Shown in pieces: positions 1-7,442 of a DNA stretch of 22,250 nucleotides. The notes beneath the pieces were generated by a model. The model was not told where the DNA came from. It worked only from the letters and a program-made list of their open reading frames with translations, and did no database searches. The translations under genes were made by a program, and so were the position numbers. Each line of letters begins with the position of its first letter. Within the stretch, counting starts at the first letter, position 1. Source of the DNA: UBA7803 sp047920935 (GTDB lineage Bacteria; Pseudomonadota; Gammaproteobacteria; Pseudomonadales; Azotimanducaceae); contig JBLRXD010000036.1 of the NCBI GenBank assembly GCA_047920935.1, positions 1-22,250 on the forward strand, in the 5' to 3' direction.

Positions 1-708
1 GTCCGCACCGGCGACACCCTGCTGCTCGAGTCGCGGCCGTCGTTCCTCACGCGGCAGCGCAATTCCCGGGATTTCCTGCTGGTCAGCGAAGTGCGGGACG
101 CGACCCTGCCGCGCTACGAGCGCGCCTGGACGGCGACAGCCATTCTCGTCGGCATGGTGGTGCTGGCGACTTCCGGGCTGCTGTCCATGCTCGAAGCGGC
201 GCTCATCGCCGCCGGGCTGATGCTGGTCACCCGCTGCACCAGTGCTGCCGGCGCCCGCAATCGCGTCGACTGGTCGGTGCTCACCGTCATCGCCGCAGCC
301 CTGGGGATCGGCGCCGCCATGAGCAAGAGCGGCGCCGCCGGCAGCATCGCCGTATGGTGGATCGGCATGGCCGGCGACAACCCCTGGCTGGCACTGATCG
401 CCGTCTACGCCATCACCAGCGTATTCACCGAGCTGATCACCAACAATGCCGCGGCGGTGCTGATCTTCCCCATCGCCGAGGCCACCGCTCAGGGCCTGGG
501 GGTCAGCCTGTGGCCGTTCGTGGCGGTGGTGATGCTGGCTGCGTCGGCCAGCTTTGCCACCCCCATCGGCTACCAGACCAACCTGATGGTCTACGGCCCC
601 GGCGGCTACCGCTTCACCGATTACCTGCGCATCGGCGCCCCGCTCAACGTGCTGCTCGGCGTGCTCGGCGTGCTGCTGGCGCCGCTCATCTGGCCGTTCA
701 GCGGATGA
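1..708 (+). CDS. SLC13-family permease, C-terminal part (5' end outside window)
   Basis: The frame is open from the first base, so this is the 3' end of a longer gene. The first ~30 codons read like the end of a TrkA-C (RCK_C) regulatory domain: a GDTLLLE stretch followed by DFLLVSE. The remaining ~205 residues are hydrophobic membrane segments. They include ITNNAAAVLIFPIA and ASFATPIGYQTNLMVYGPGGY, which match the two conserved Asn/Thr-containing hairpins of the SLC13/DASS and ArsB-like superfamily. Family members with this architecture (transmembrane half, one or two TrkA-C domains, second transmembrane half) are presumed sodium-coupled anion or dicarboxylate symporters of the inner membrane. 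The substrate cannot be read from this part. No terminator is seen after the stop. Confidence 0.85.
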   Translation, partial: VRTGDTLLLESRPSFLTRQRNSRDFLLVSEVRDATLPRYERAWTATAILVGMVVLATSGLLSMLEAALIAAGLMLVTRCTSAAGARNRVDWSVLTVIAAALGIGAAMSKSGAAGSIAVWWIGMAGDNPWLALIAVYAITSVFTELITNNAAAVLIFPIAEATAQGLGVSLWPFVAVVMLAASASFATPIGYQTNLMVYGPGGYRFTDYLRIGAPLNVLLGVLGVLLAPLIWPFSG

Positions 709-723
709 CGCCCGAATGCTACC

Positions 724-762
724 TGTCACTGAACGGCGTCAGCCGCGATGTTATGCTCGGCT
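724..762 (+). promoter_or_regulatory. possible sigma-70 promoter for the PA2779/PA2778 pair
   Basis: A TATGCT hexamer at 752-757 lies 17 bases after a weak CTGAAC at 729-734, about 36 bases ahead of the PA2779-family start. The -35 match is poor, so this is only a candidate. Confidence 0.3.
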
Positions 763-792
763 TCCATCTGTGAAAAAGAAGGAACAGCGAAC

Positions 793-1173
793 ATGATGGT
801 GCTAGTGCAGAAATCGATCGTGCAGCTGCTGATACTGTCCCTGATGGCCGCGGCGCCGCTGATGCCGGCCCAGGCCGCCATCGTCGGCACCGATACGGCC
901 ATCGCCATGAGCGAACGGGCCGACGCGCTGGCACGCATCAATGAAGTGCTGCTGCGCGAGAACGTCGGCGGCAAGCTCGAAGCGCTGGGCGTCGATCGCG
1001 AGCTGGCGATGGAGCGAGTGGCTGCGCTCACCCCTGCCGAGCTCAGCCAGCTGCAGACCCAGATCGACCAGCTGCCGGCCGGCGGCAACGCTCTGGAGGT
1101 GCTCGGCGTGATATTGATCGTGCTCGTGATTCTCGATCTCATCGGGCTGACGAACGTCTTCACCTTCATATGA
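793..1173 (+). CDS. PA2779-family exported membrane-anchored protein
   Basis: This is a 126-residue protein recognisable as PA2779 family. It has an N-terminal Sec-type signal (hydrophobic VQLLILSLMAAAPLMPAQA ending in an AQA cleavage site near residue 28). A helical, charged middle carries the ALGVDRELAMERVAALTPAE stretch. A C-terminal hydrophobic helix at about residues 102-120 is rich in Val, Leu and Ile. The function is unknown; the predicted form is a periplasmic protein held by its C-terminal helix. The start follows an AAGGAAC ribosome-site stretch, and a second Met lies directly after the first. It is followed 16 bases later by the PA2778-family peptidase gene. This pairing is also seen in Pseudomonas, so the two products probably act together. 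Confidence 0.8.
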   Translation: MMVLVQKSIVQLLILSLMAAAPLMPAQAAIVGTDTAIAMSERADALARINEVLLRENVGGKLEALGVDRELAMERVAALTPAELSQLQTQIDQLPAGGNALEVLGVILIVLVILDLIGLTNVFTFI

Positions 1174-1189
1174 GTGCGACTCGCCACGG

Positions 1190-2116
1190 ATGCCGGCGCT
1201 AGTTCGGCGTCCGGCGGCGCTGATCCTGGCGATGCTGCTGGCCTGCGCCGGCTGCGCATCGCTGGGCCCGCCGCTGGCGTCTCAGCCGGTAGAGCTCACC
1301 GCGACCCCGTTCCATCCCCAGCAGGATTACCTCTGCGGGCCTGCTGCGCTGGCCACGGTGCTGCAGCCCAGCGGCGTGAACGTGCATCCGGACGCGCTCA
1401 TCGCCGACCTGTACATTCCCGAGCGCCAGGGCACCCTGCAGGTGGAGCTGGCGGCCGCGGCGCGGCGTCAGGGGCGGCTCGCGGTTGAGCTGGGCGGCAC
1501 CCTGGGCGGCATCGTCCGCCAGCTCGAGCGCGGCCGGCCGGTGCTGGTGCTGCAGAACCTGGCGACCCGCAGAAGCCCGGTGTGGCACTACGCCGTGGTG
1601 GTGGGTTATCAGCCGGACGGCAACCGCTTCGTGCTGCGCTCGGGGCGCGAGCGCCGGCAGATCATGGCGCAGTCGCGTTTCCAGGCCACCTGGAAGCGCG
1701 CCGACAACTGGGCGCTGGTGGTGGTCGACCCCGAGGCCGAGCCATCCGGTCTGGATGCCGCCTCCTACCTGCGGGCGGCCGCTGATCTGGAGCGCTCCGG
1801 AGCCCATCAGCAGGCGCTGCGGGCATTTCGCAGCGCCACCGGGGCCTGGCCGGATCAGCCCACGGCGCTGCTCGGGCAGGCCAACAACCTCTACTACCTG
1901 GCGCGCTTTGCCGAAGCGGAGGCGCTTTACGGGCAGCTGGTGGCGGAGCAGCCGAATCAGCTGGTGGCCATTCACAACCTGACCATGCTGCTGCTGGAGC
2001 AGGGGCGGTACTGCCAGGCCCAGGCGGTGGTGCAGGCTGCCGCCGATCACCAGGGGGAGCTGATGGAGCGGGCCCGTGGGGCGGTGGCCACGGCGCCAGC
2101 CGGGGCCTGCCCGTAA
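1190..2116 (+). CDS. PA2778-family C39-like cysteine peptidase lipoprotein with TPR repeats
   Basis: This is a 308-residue protein. The N-terminal signal (residues 1-22) ends in LLACAGC, a lipoprotein-type site with two possible lipid-accepting cysteines (19 or 22). Residues 40-175 form a papain-like C39-type peptidase domain. Cys49 in the YLCGPAAL motif is the likely nucleophile and His133 in HYAVVVGY the likely general base. Residues ~185-300 hold TPR-like helical repeats (ALLGQANNLYYLARFAEAEAL and neighbours). C39 domains in this setting cleave or bind exported peptides. The location would be the periplasmic face of a membrane, but the substrate is unknown. It follows the PA2779-family gene closely and presumably shares its transcript. 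The ribosome site is weak, which is consistent with read-through from the upstream gene. Confidence 0.82.
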   Translation: MPALVRRPAALILAMLLACAGCASLGPPLASQPVELTATPFHPQQDYLCGPAALATVLQPSGVNVHPDALIADLYIPERQGTLQVELAAAARRQGRLAVELGGTLGGIVRQLERGRPVLVLQNLATRRSPVWHYAVVVGYQPDGNRFVLRSGRERRQIMAQSRFQATWKRADNWALVVVDPEAEPSGLDAASYLRAAADLERSGAHQQALRAFRSATGAWPDQPTALLGQANNLYYLARFAEAEALYGQLVAEQPNQLVAIHNLTMLLLEQGRYCQAQAVVQAAADHQGELMERARGAVATAPAGACP

Positions 2117-2151
2117 CGGCTGCCCCGAATCCGTGCAAGGCCGCGCCTGCC

Positions 2152-2190
2152 GGGCTAGATTAGCCCCTCTGCCAATCATGGGAAGAGGGG
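2152..2190 (+). promoter_or_regulatory. two mutually exclusive hairpins in the carboxylase leader
   Basis: GGGCTA (2152-2157) can pair with TAGCCC (2161-2166). Alternatively CCCCTCT (2164-2170) can pair with AGAGGGG (2184-2190), which overlaps the ribosome-binding site of the carboxylase. The two stems share bases 2164-2166 and cannot form together. Any regulatory role is inference. Confidence 0.3.
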
Positions 2191-2197
2191 GAACAAG

Positions 2198-5100
2198 ATG
2201 ACGATCAAGCGGCTGCTCATTGCCAACCGCGGTGAGATTGCTATCCGTATTGCGCGTGCCGCCGCAGAGTTGGGCATCGACACCGTGGCGGTATACACCC
2301 AGGACGACGCCTCGAGCCTGCACGTCATTCAAGCCGACCGGGCGGTGGTGCTGCCGGGCGCCGGGCCGGCGGGATATCTGGACATTGCCGCGGTGATCGC
2401 TGCCGCCCGGTTCGCCGGCTGCGACGCGGTGCACCCCGGCTACGGCTTTCTCAGCGAGAACGCGGACTTCGCCGCCGCCTGCGCCGCCGCCGAGCTGCGC
2501 TTCGTCGGGCCGGAGGTGGCCACGTTGCAGTTGTTCGGCGACAAGGCCCAGGCGCGGGCCGCCGCTCGCGCCGCCGGTGTGCCGGTGCTGGCCGGCAGTG
2601 ACGGCGCGTTGACGCTGGCGCAGGCCGAGGCGTTCTTTGCCGCCCTGCCCGCCGGCGGCGCCATGATCATCAAGGCGCTGGCCGGCGGAGGTGGCCGCGG
2701 CATGCGGGTGGTTGCCACGGCGGCCGAGCTGGAGGCCGCCTATCAGCGCTGCTGCTCGGAAGCCCGCGCCGCCTTCGGCGACGAGCGCGTTTATGCGGAG
2801 ACTTTCCTCCCAGGCGCGCGCCACATCGAGGTGCAGATCCTCGGCGACGGTCAGCGGGTGCTGCACCTTGGCGAGCGGGAGTGCAGCATTCAGCGGCGCC
2901 ACCAGAAGCTGCTGGAGATTGCGCCGTCACCGGCGCTGACGGCGGAGATGCGTCAGCGGGTCACCGCCGCTGCGGTGGCTGTTGCCGCCAGCGTTGGCTA
3001 TCGCAACATCGGCACGTTCGAATTTCTGGTGGATGCGGATCAGCACAGCTTTGCCTTCATCGAAGCCAACGCCCGGTTGCAGGTGGAGCACACGGTCACC
3101 GAAGAGGTCACCGGCGTCGATCTGGTGGTCGCCCAGCTGCAGTTGGCTGCGGGCGCCACCCTGGCGGACCTGGGCCTCGATGACGCGCAACCACCGCAGC
3201 CGCGCGGTTACGCCATTCAGGCGCGGGTGAACATGGAGCGCATGGCCGCCGACGGCAGCACCGTGCCAACCGGCGGTACGCTCACCGCGTTCCAGGCCCC
3301 CAGCGGGCCCGGGGTGCGTACCGACACGTTCGGCTACGTCGGGTACCAGACCAGCCCGCGGTACGACTCGCTGCTGGCCAAGGTCATCGTCCACAGCCCT
3401 CGGCCGGACTTCGCAGCAGCGGTGGCGCGGGCTTACCGGGCGCTGTGCGAGTTCCGCATCGAAGGGGTGGAGACCAATCTGGGATTCCTTCAGAACCTGC
3501 TGTGCGACCAGCGGTTCCAAAGCGGGCGCGTGCATACCCGCTACGTCGACGAGGAGGCGGCCAGCCTGGCCGCTCCTGGACGGCACCCGACGCGGTGGGG
3601 CCAGGCGGCCGAACCCGCAGCTGGCTCGGGCTCCACCGCCCGCGTGGGCGCGCGTGTGGATGCCGACGATCCCCTGGCGGTGCTCAGCTACGGCCGTCAG
3701 ACGCGTGACGAGGCATTAACGGCATCAGGCTCGGCGGACCAGGGGCCCACAGGTGCTCGGGCGGTGGCCGCGCCGCTGCAGGGCACGATCATCGCCGTCG
3801 ACGTCGCCGCGGGCGACAGCGTGGTCGCCGGCAGCCAGCTGCTGGTGATGGAGTCGATGAAGATGGAGCATGAGATCCGCGCCCCCCACGGCGGCATCGT
3901 GCGGCGCGTCGACGTGCAGCCGGGCGATACCGTGCGGGAAGGGCATGCGCTGGTGTTCGTCGAGCCTGCCGAGGTAGCGGCAGCGGATGCGGCAGAGGCG
4001 CAAGCGGTGGATCCGGACTCCATCCGCCCCGACCTGGCCGAGGTGGTGGCGCGGCAGCGCAAGACTCTGGATGCGGCCCGGCCGGACGCGGTGGAACGGC
4101 GCCACAGCCGCGGCCAGCGGACGGCCCGGGAGAACGTCGACGACCTCTGCGATCCCGGTAGCTTCCTGGAATACGGCAGCCTGGTGCTGGCCGCCCAGCG
4201 GCGCCGCCGCTCGCTGGAGGATCTCATCGACAAAACCCCCGCCGACGGCATGATCACCGGCGTCGGCAGCATCAACGGCGCGCTGTTCGCCGAGCCGGCG
4301 TCGCGCTGCGTGGTCATGTCCTACGACTACACGGTGCTGGCGGGAACCCAGGGCGGGCAGAACCACCGCAAGACCGATCGCATGATCGACGTGGCCGAGG
4401 AAGGCCGCATGCCCCTGGTGCTGTTCGCCGAAGGCGGCGGCGGCCGCCCCGGCGATACCGATGGTGTGGGGGTGAGCACCCAGACCACGTTCTCGCGCTT
4501 CGCCCAGCTCTCCGGCCTGGTGCCGATGATCGGCATCACCACCGGCCGCTGCTTCGCCGGCAACGCTTCGCTGCTCGGCTGTTGCGACGTGATCATCGCT
4601 ACCGCGGGTTCGAACATCGGCATGGGCGGCCCGGCCATGATCGAAGGCGGCGGCCTGGGCGTCTACGCACCGGAAGAGATCGGTCCCATGGACGTGCAGG
4701 TGCCGAACGGTGTGGTGGACATCGCCGTGGCCGACGAAGCCGAGGCGGTGGCGGCCGCGAAACGCTATCTGTCCTACTTCCAGGGCCCGGTGCGCGATTA
4801 CCAGGCCCCCGACCAGCGGCTGATGCGGCAGATCGTCCCGGAGAACCGGCTGCGGGTGTACGACATCCGCCAGGTGATCGACACCCTGGCGGATGCGGAT
4901 TCGGTGCTGGAGCTGCGCCGCGGCTTCGGCCTTGGCATGGTGACGTCGCTGATCCGCGTCGACGGCCGCCCGCTTGGGGTGATCGCCAACAATCCCCATC
5001 ATCTCGGTGGCGCCATCGACTCCGACGCGGCGGACAAGGCCGCGCGCTTCATGCAGCTGTGCGACGCCTTCGATCTGCCGCTGCTCTACCTGTGCGACAC

Positions 5101-5569
5101 GCCGGGCATCATGGTGGGGCCGGACGTCGAGAAGACCGCGCTGGTGCGCCACTCGAGCCGCATGTTTCTGATCGGCGCGAACCTGTCGGTGCCGTTCTTC
5201 ACCATCGTCATCCGCAAGGCCTACGGCCTCGGCGCCATCGCCATGTCCGGTGGCTCTCATCACAAGCCGCTGTTCTCGGTGGCCTGGCCCACGGGCGAGT
5301 TCGGCGGCATGGGCCTGGAAGGGTCGGTGAAGCTCGGCTATCGCAACGAGCTGGCGGCCATCGACGATCCGGCGGAGCGCCGCGCGCGCTTCGACGAGAT
5401 GGTGGCGCGGGCCTACGAGCACGGCAAGGCGCTCAACTACGCGTCGCTGTTCGGCATCGATGACACCATCGACCCCGCCGATTCCCGACGCTGGCTCACC
5501 GGGCTGCTGGCTTCGCTGCGCATCGAACCCCGCCGCGGCAAGAAGCGCGCGGCCATCGACGCCTGGTGA
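2198..5569 (+). CDS. single-chain biotin-dependent acyl-CoA carboxylase
   Basis: This 1123-residue multidomain enzyme carries the whole carboxylase reaction on one chain. The biotin carboxylase domain (residues ~1-450) opens with KRLLIANRGEIAIRI, has the glycine-rich ATP-grasp loop GGGGRGM near 162-168 and the CSIQRRHQKLLEIAPSP segment near 228. A biotin carrier domain (~525-595) contains VMESMKMEHE with Lys555 as the biotinylation site. The carboxyltransferase N and C halves (~610-1110) include the LAGTQGGQNHRKTDRM and LYLCDTPGIMVGP stretches. Size and domain order resemble the long-chain acyl-CoA carboxylase (LCC) class, which forms homohexamers and accepts a range of acyl-CoAs. Two-subunit acetyl- or propionyl-CoA carboxylases split these domains. 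The start is preceded by a strong AGAGGGGGA ribosome site. The 3' end overlaps the amidohydrolase gene. The true acyl-CoA substrate is not readable. Confidence 0.93.
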   Translation: MTIKRLLIANRGEIAIRIARAAAELGIDTVAVYTQDDASSLHVIQADRAVVLPGAGPAGYLDIAAVIAAARFAGCDAVHPGYGFLSENADFAAACAAAELRFVGPEVATLQLFGDKAQARAAARAAGVPVLAGSDGALTLAQAEAFFAALPAGGAMIIKALAGGGGRGMRVVATAAELEAAYQRCCSEARAAFGDERVYAETFLPGARHIEVQILGDGQRVLHLGERECSIQRRHQKLLEIAPSPALTAEMRQRVTAAAVAVAASVGYRNIGTFEFLVDADQHSFAFIEANARLQVEHTVTEEVTGVDLVVAQLQLAAGATLADLGLDDAQPPQPRGYAIQARVNMERMAADGSTVPTGGTLTAFQAPSGPGVRTDTFGYVGYQTSPRYDSLLAKVIVHSPRPDFAAAVARAYRALCEFRIEGVETNLGFLQNLLCDQRFQSGRVHTRYVDEEAASLAAPGRHPTRWGQAAEPAAGSGSTARVGARVDADDPLAVLSYGRQTRDEALTASGSADQGPTGARAVAAPLQGTIIAVDVAAGDSVVAGSQLLVMESMKMEHEIRAPHGGIVRRVDVQPGDTVREGHALVFVEPAEVAAADAAEAQAVDPDSIRPDLAEVVARQRKTLDAARPDAVERRHSRGQRTARENVDDLCDPGSFLEYGSLVLAAQRRRRSLEDLIDKTPADGMITGVGSINGALFAEPASRCVVMSYDYTVLAGTQGGQNHRKTDRMIDVAEEGRMPLVLFAEGGGGRPGDTDGVGVSTQTTFSRFAQLSGLVPMIGITTGRCFAGNASLLGCCDVIIATAGSNIGMGGPAMIEGGGLGVYAPEEIGPMDVQVPNGVVDIAVADEAEAVAAAKRYLSYFQGPVRDYQAPDQRLMRQIVPENRLRVYDIRQVIDTLADADSVLELRRGFGLGMVTSLIRVDGRPLGVIANNPHHLGGAIDSDAADKAARFMQLCDAFDLPLLYLCDTPGIMVGPDVEKTALVRHSSRMFLIGANLSVPFFTIVIRKAYGLGAIAMSGGSHHKPLFSVAWPTGEFGGMGLEGSVKLGYRNELAAIDDPAERRARFDEMVARAYEHGKALNYASLFGIDDTIDPADSRRWLTGLLASLRIEPRRGKKRAAIDAW

Positions 5570-7161
5570 GCGCCATCAGGCTGCTTCCCGGAAACCCTCG
5601 CCGGCAGCGCCACCGGCGCTTGCTGGCGCTGCTGCCGACGCTGCTGCTGACGGCGGTTATGGCGCTCGCGGCCGCCCCGGCCGCCGCCGCCCCGGCCGCC
5701 GCCGCGCTCGCGCCCACCCCCGCCGAGCTGGTGATCGCCAACGGCCTGGTGGTCGACGGGCTGGGCGGCGAGCCGTATCCGGCGGATGTGGTGGTGGGCG
5801 GCGGCCGCATCCTGTTCATTGGCAAGGTCGATCGCCAGCGCTTGCCCGAAGCCCGGCTGATCGATGCCGGCGGCCGGGTGGTGGCGCCGGGGTTCATCGA
5901 TGCGCACAGCCACGGCGACCCTTTGGAGACGCCGCAGTTCGAGAACTTTCTCGCCATGGGGGTGACCACCATCACGCTCGGCCAGGATGGCAGCAGCCCC
6001 GATGTGGACGACCTGCGTGGCTGGCTCGGCGCGGTGGAGGAGCGTGGCATCGGCCCCAACCTGGCCATGTTCGTCGGCCACGGCACCTTGCGTAACCAGG
6101 CCGGTATCGGCCTCGACCCGGATCCCAGCCGGGAGCAGCTGGTGTCGCTGCAGCAGCGGCTGGAGCGGGCGCTCGAGGTCACCTTCGGCCTCAGCACCGG
6201 GCTCGAGTACAACCCCGGGCTGAACGCCGGCCTGGTGGAGCTGGATTCCCTCGCGCGCAGCGTCGGCGCCCGGGGTCGACTGATCATGAGCCACCTGCGC
6301 AACGAGGACGACCACCAGCTCGAAGCCGCGCTGGACGAGCTGATCCGCCAGGGCCAGCACGCCCGCGTCCATGTGGCGCACCTCAAGTCGGTGTACGGCC
6401 ACGGCGCCGAGCGCGCCGAGGAAATTCTCGCGGTGCTCGCCGCCGCCCGCGAGCGGGGCGTCACCATCAGCGCCGATGTCTATCCCTACACCGCCAGCCA
6501 TACCGGCATCGCGCTGTTGTTTCCCGCCTGGGCGAAGACGCCGGAGCAGTTCGAGCAGGCGCGCCGCAGCCGCTACGACGAGTTGGCCGACTATCTGCGC
6601 GAGCGGGTGCTCGCCCGCAACGGGCCGCAAGCGACCCTGCTCGGCACCGAACCCTACACCGGCAAGACGCTGGCGGACCTGGCCGCCGAGTTCGGCAAGC
6701 CGTTCGAGCGGGTGCTCATCGACGACATCGGCCCCCAGGGCGCCTCTGCCGCCTACTTCGTCATGGACGAGGCGCTGCAGGCGCGGCTGCTGCTGGACCC
6801 GACGGTGGCGGTGAGTTCGGACGGCAGCCCCACCGGCTTCCACCCCCGCGGTCACGGCAGCTTCGCCAAAGTCATCGAGGATTACGTGGTCGCCGCGCAA
6901 CAGCTGCCCCTGCCCGAGGCGGTGCGCAAGATGACCTCGCTACCCGCCCAGATCCTCGGCATCGCCGACCGCGGGGTGCTCGCCGTGGGCATGGCCGCCG
7001 ACCTGGTGATCTTCGACCCGACCCGGGTGCGCGCCACCGCCACCTACACCGAGCCGCTGCAGCTCGCCGAGGGCTTCGACATCGTCATCGTCAACGGCCG
7101 CATCGCCCGCCACGACGGCGCCATGGCCCCGGAACTCAACGGCCGCGTCCTGCGCCCTTGA
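5566..7161 (+). CDS. exported D-aminoacylase / N-acyl-D-amino-acid deacylase family amidohydrolase
   Basis: The GTG start overlaps the carboxylase stop in a GTGA arrangement, so translation is probably coupled. The 531-residue product begins with an Arg-rich stretch and a long hydrophobic Leu/Ala segment ending in repeated Ala-Pro (residues ~1-50), a likely Sec signal to the periplasm. The metal-dependent hydrolase fold follows: the GFIDAHSHGD motif with His114 and His116 as metal ligands, VAHLKS in the middle, DVYPYTAS, and SSDGSP with the conserved Asp419. The C-terminal beta-sandwich is typical of the D-aminoacylase/dihydroorotase-like group (ADLVIFDP, then IVNGRIA). The family hydrolyses N-acyl-D-amino acids and related amides. 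Substrate assignment from annotation alone is unreliable in this superfamily. It ends just before a large palindrome. Confidence 0.87.
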   Translation: MSAIRLLPGNPRRQRHRRLLALLPTLLLTAVMALAAAPAAAAPAAAALAPTPAELVIANGLVVDGLGGEPYPADVVVGGGRILFIGKVDRQRLPEARLIDAGGRVVAPGFIDAHSHGDPLETPQFENFLAMGVTTITLGQDGSSPDVDDLRGWLGAVEERGIGPNLAMFVGHGTLRNQAGIGLDPDPSREQLVSLQQRLERALEVTFGLSTGLEYNPGLNAGLVELDSLARSVGARGRLIMSHLRNEDDHQLEAALDELIRQGQHARVHVAHLKSVYGHGAERAEEILAVLAAARERGVTISADVYPYTASHTGIALLFPAWAKTPEQFEQARRSRYDELADYLRERVLARNGPQATLLGTEPYTGKTLADLAAEFGKPFERVLIDDIGPQGASAAYFVMDEALQARLLLDPTVAVSSDGSPTGFHPRGHGSFAKVIEDYVVAAQQLPLPEAVRKMTSLPAQILGIADRGVLAVGMAADLVIFDPTRVRATATYTEPLQLAEGFDIVIVNGRIARHDGAMAPELNGRVLRP

Positions 7162-7174
7162 CGCCGCGCCGGGG

Positions 7175-7442
7175 AGACCGCCCCGCCCGACCGCGGCGCG
7201 ATCAAGGGCAGGCGGCGAGGCTGGCGTACGCCGAGAAAGACACCTGCAGCCGATTGTCGCGCAGCCGAGCGCAGCAATATTGACGCCGCACCGCCGGGGC
7301 CTTCGGCCCCGGCGGTGCGGCGGCAATTTGCGGAGCGAGGGCACCCCGGAGGGGCTGCGCGAAGGCGGCAGGTGTCTTTCTCGGCGTACGCCAGCCGCGA
7401 CACATCCATCAAGGATCGCGCCGCGGTCGGGCGGGGCGGTCT
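7175..7442. repeat. 268-base nested palindrome between convergent genes
   Basis: The outer 29 bases (7175-7203) are the exact reverse complement of 7414-7442. A second 29-base arm (7219-7247) is the exact reverse complement of 7368-7396. A 10-base arm (7257-7266) pairs with 7353-7362. The centre (7284-7301 with 7305-7322) is a perfect 18-base-pair stem around a TTC loop. The arms are separated by short unpaired stretches. Each second arm contains the self-complementary decamer GGCGTACGCC (7223-7232 and 7383-7392). The element fills the gap and ends on the stop codon of the minus-strand GTPase gene. There is no T-tract, so it is not a classic intrinsic terminator on either strand, although it could stop or stabilise both converging transcripts. 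A MITE or REP-like origin is possible. Confidence 0.9.

Noticed and set aside
1199..2902. A 567-codon minus-strand frame across the C39 peptidase and carboxylase genes
   Set aside because: It spans two recognisable plus-strand genes, has no motifs, and is rich in His, Arg, Gly and Gln as expected for an antisense shadow.
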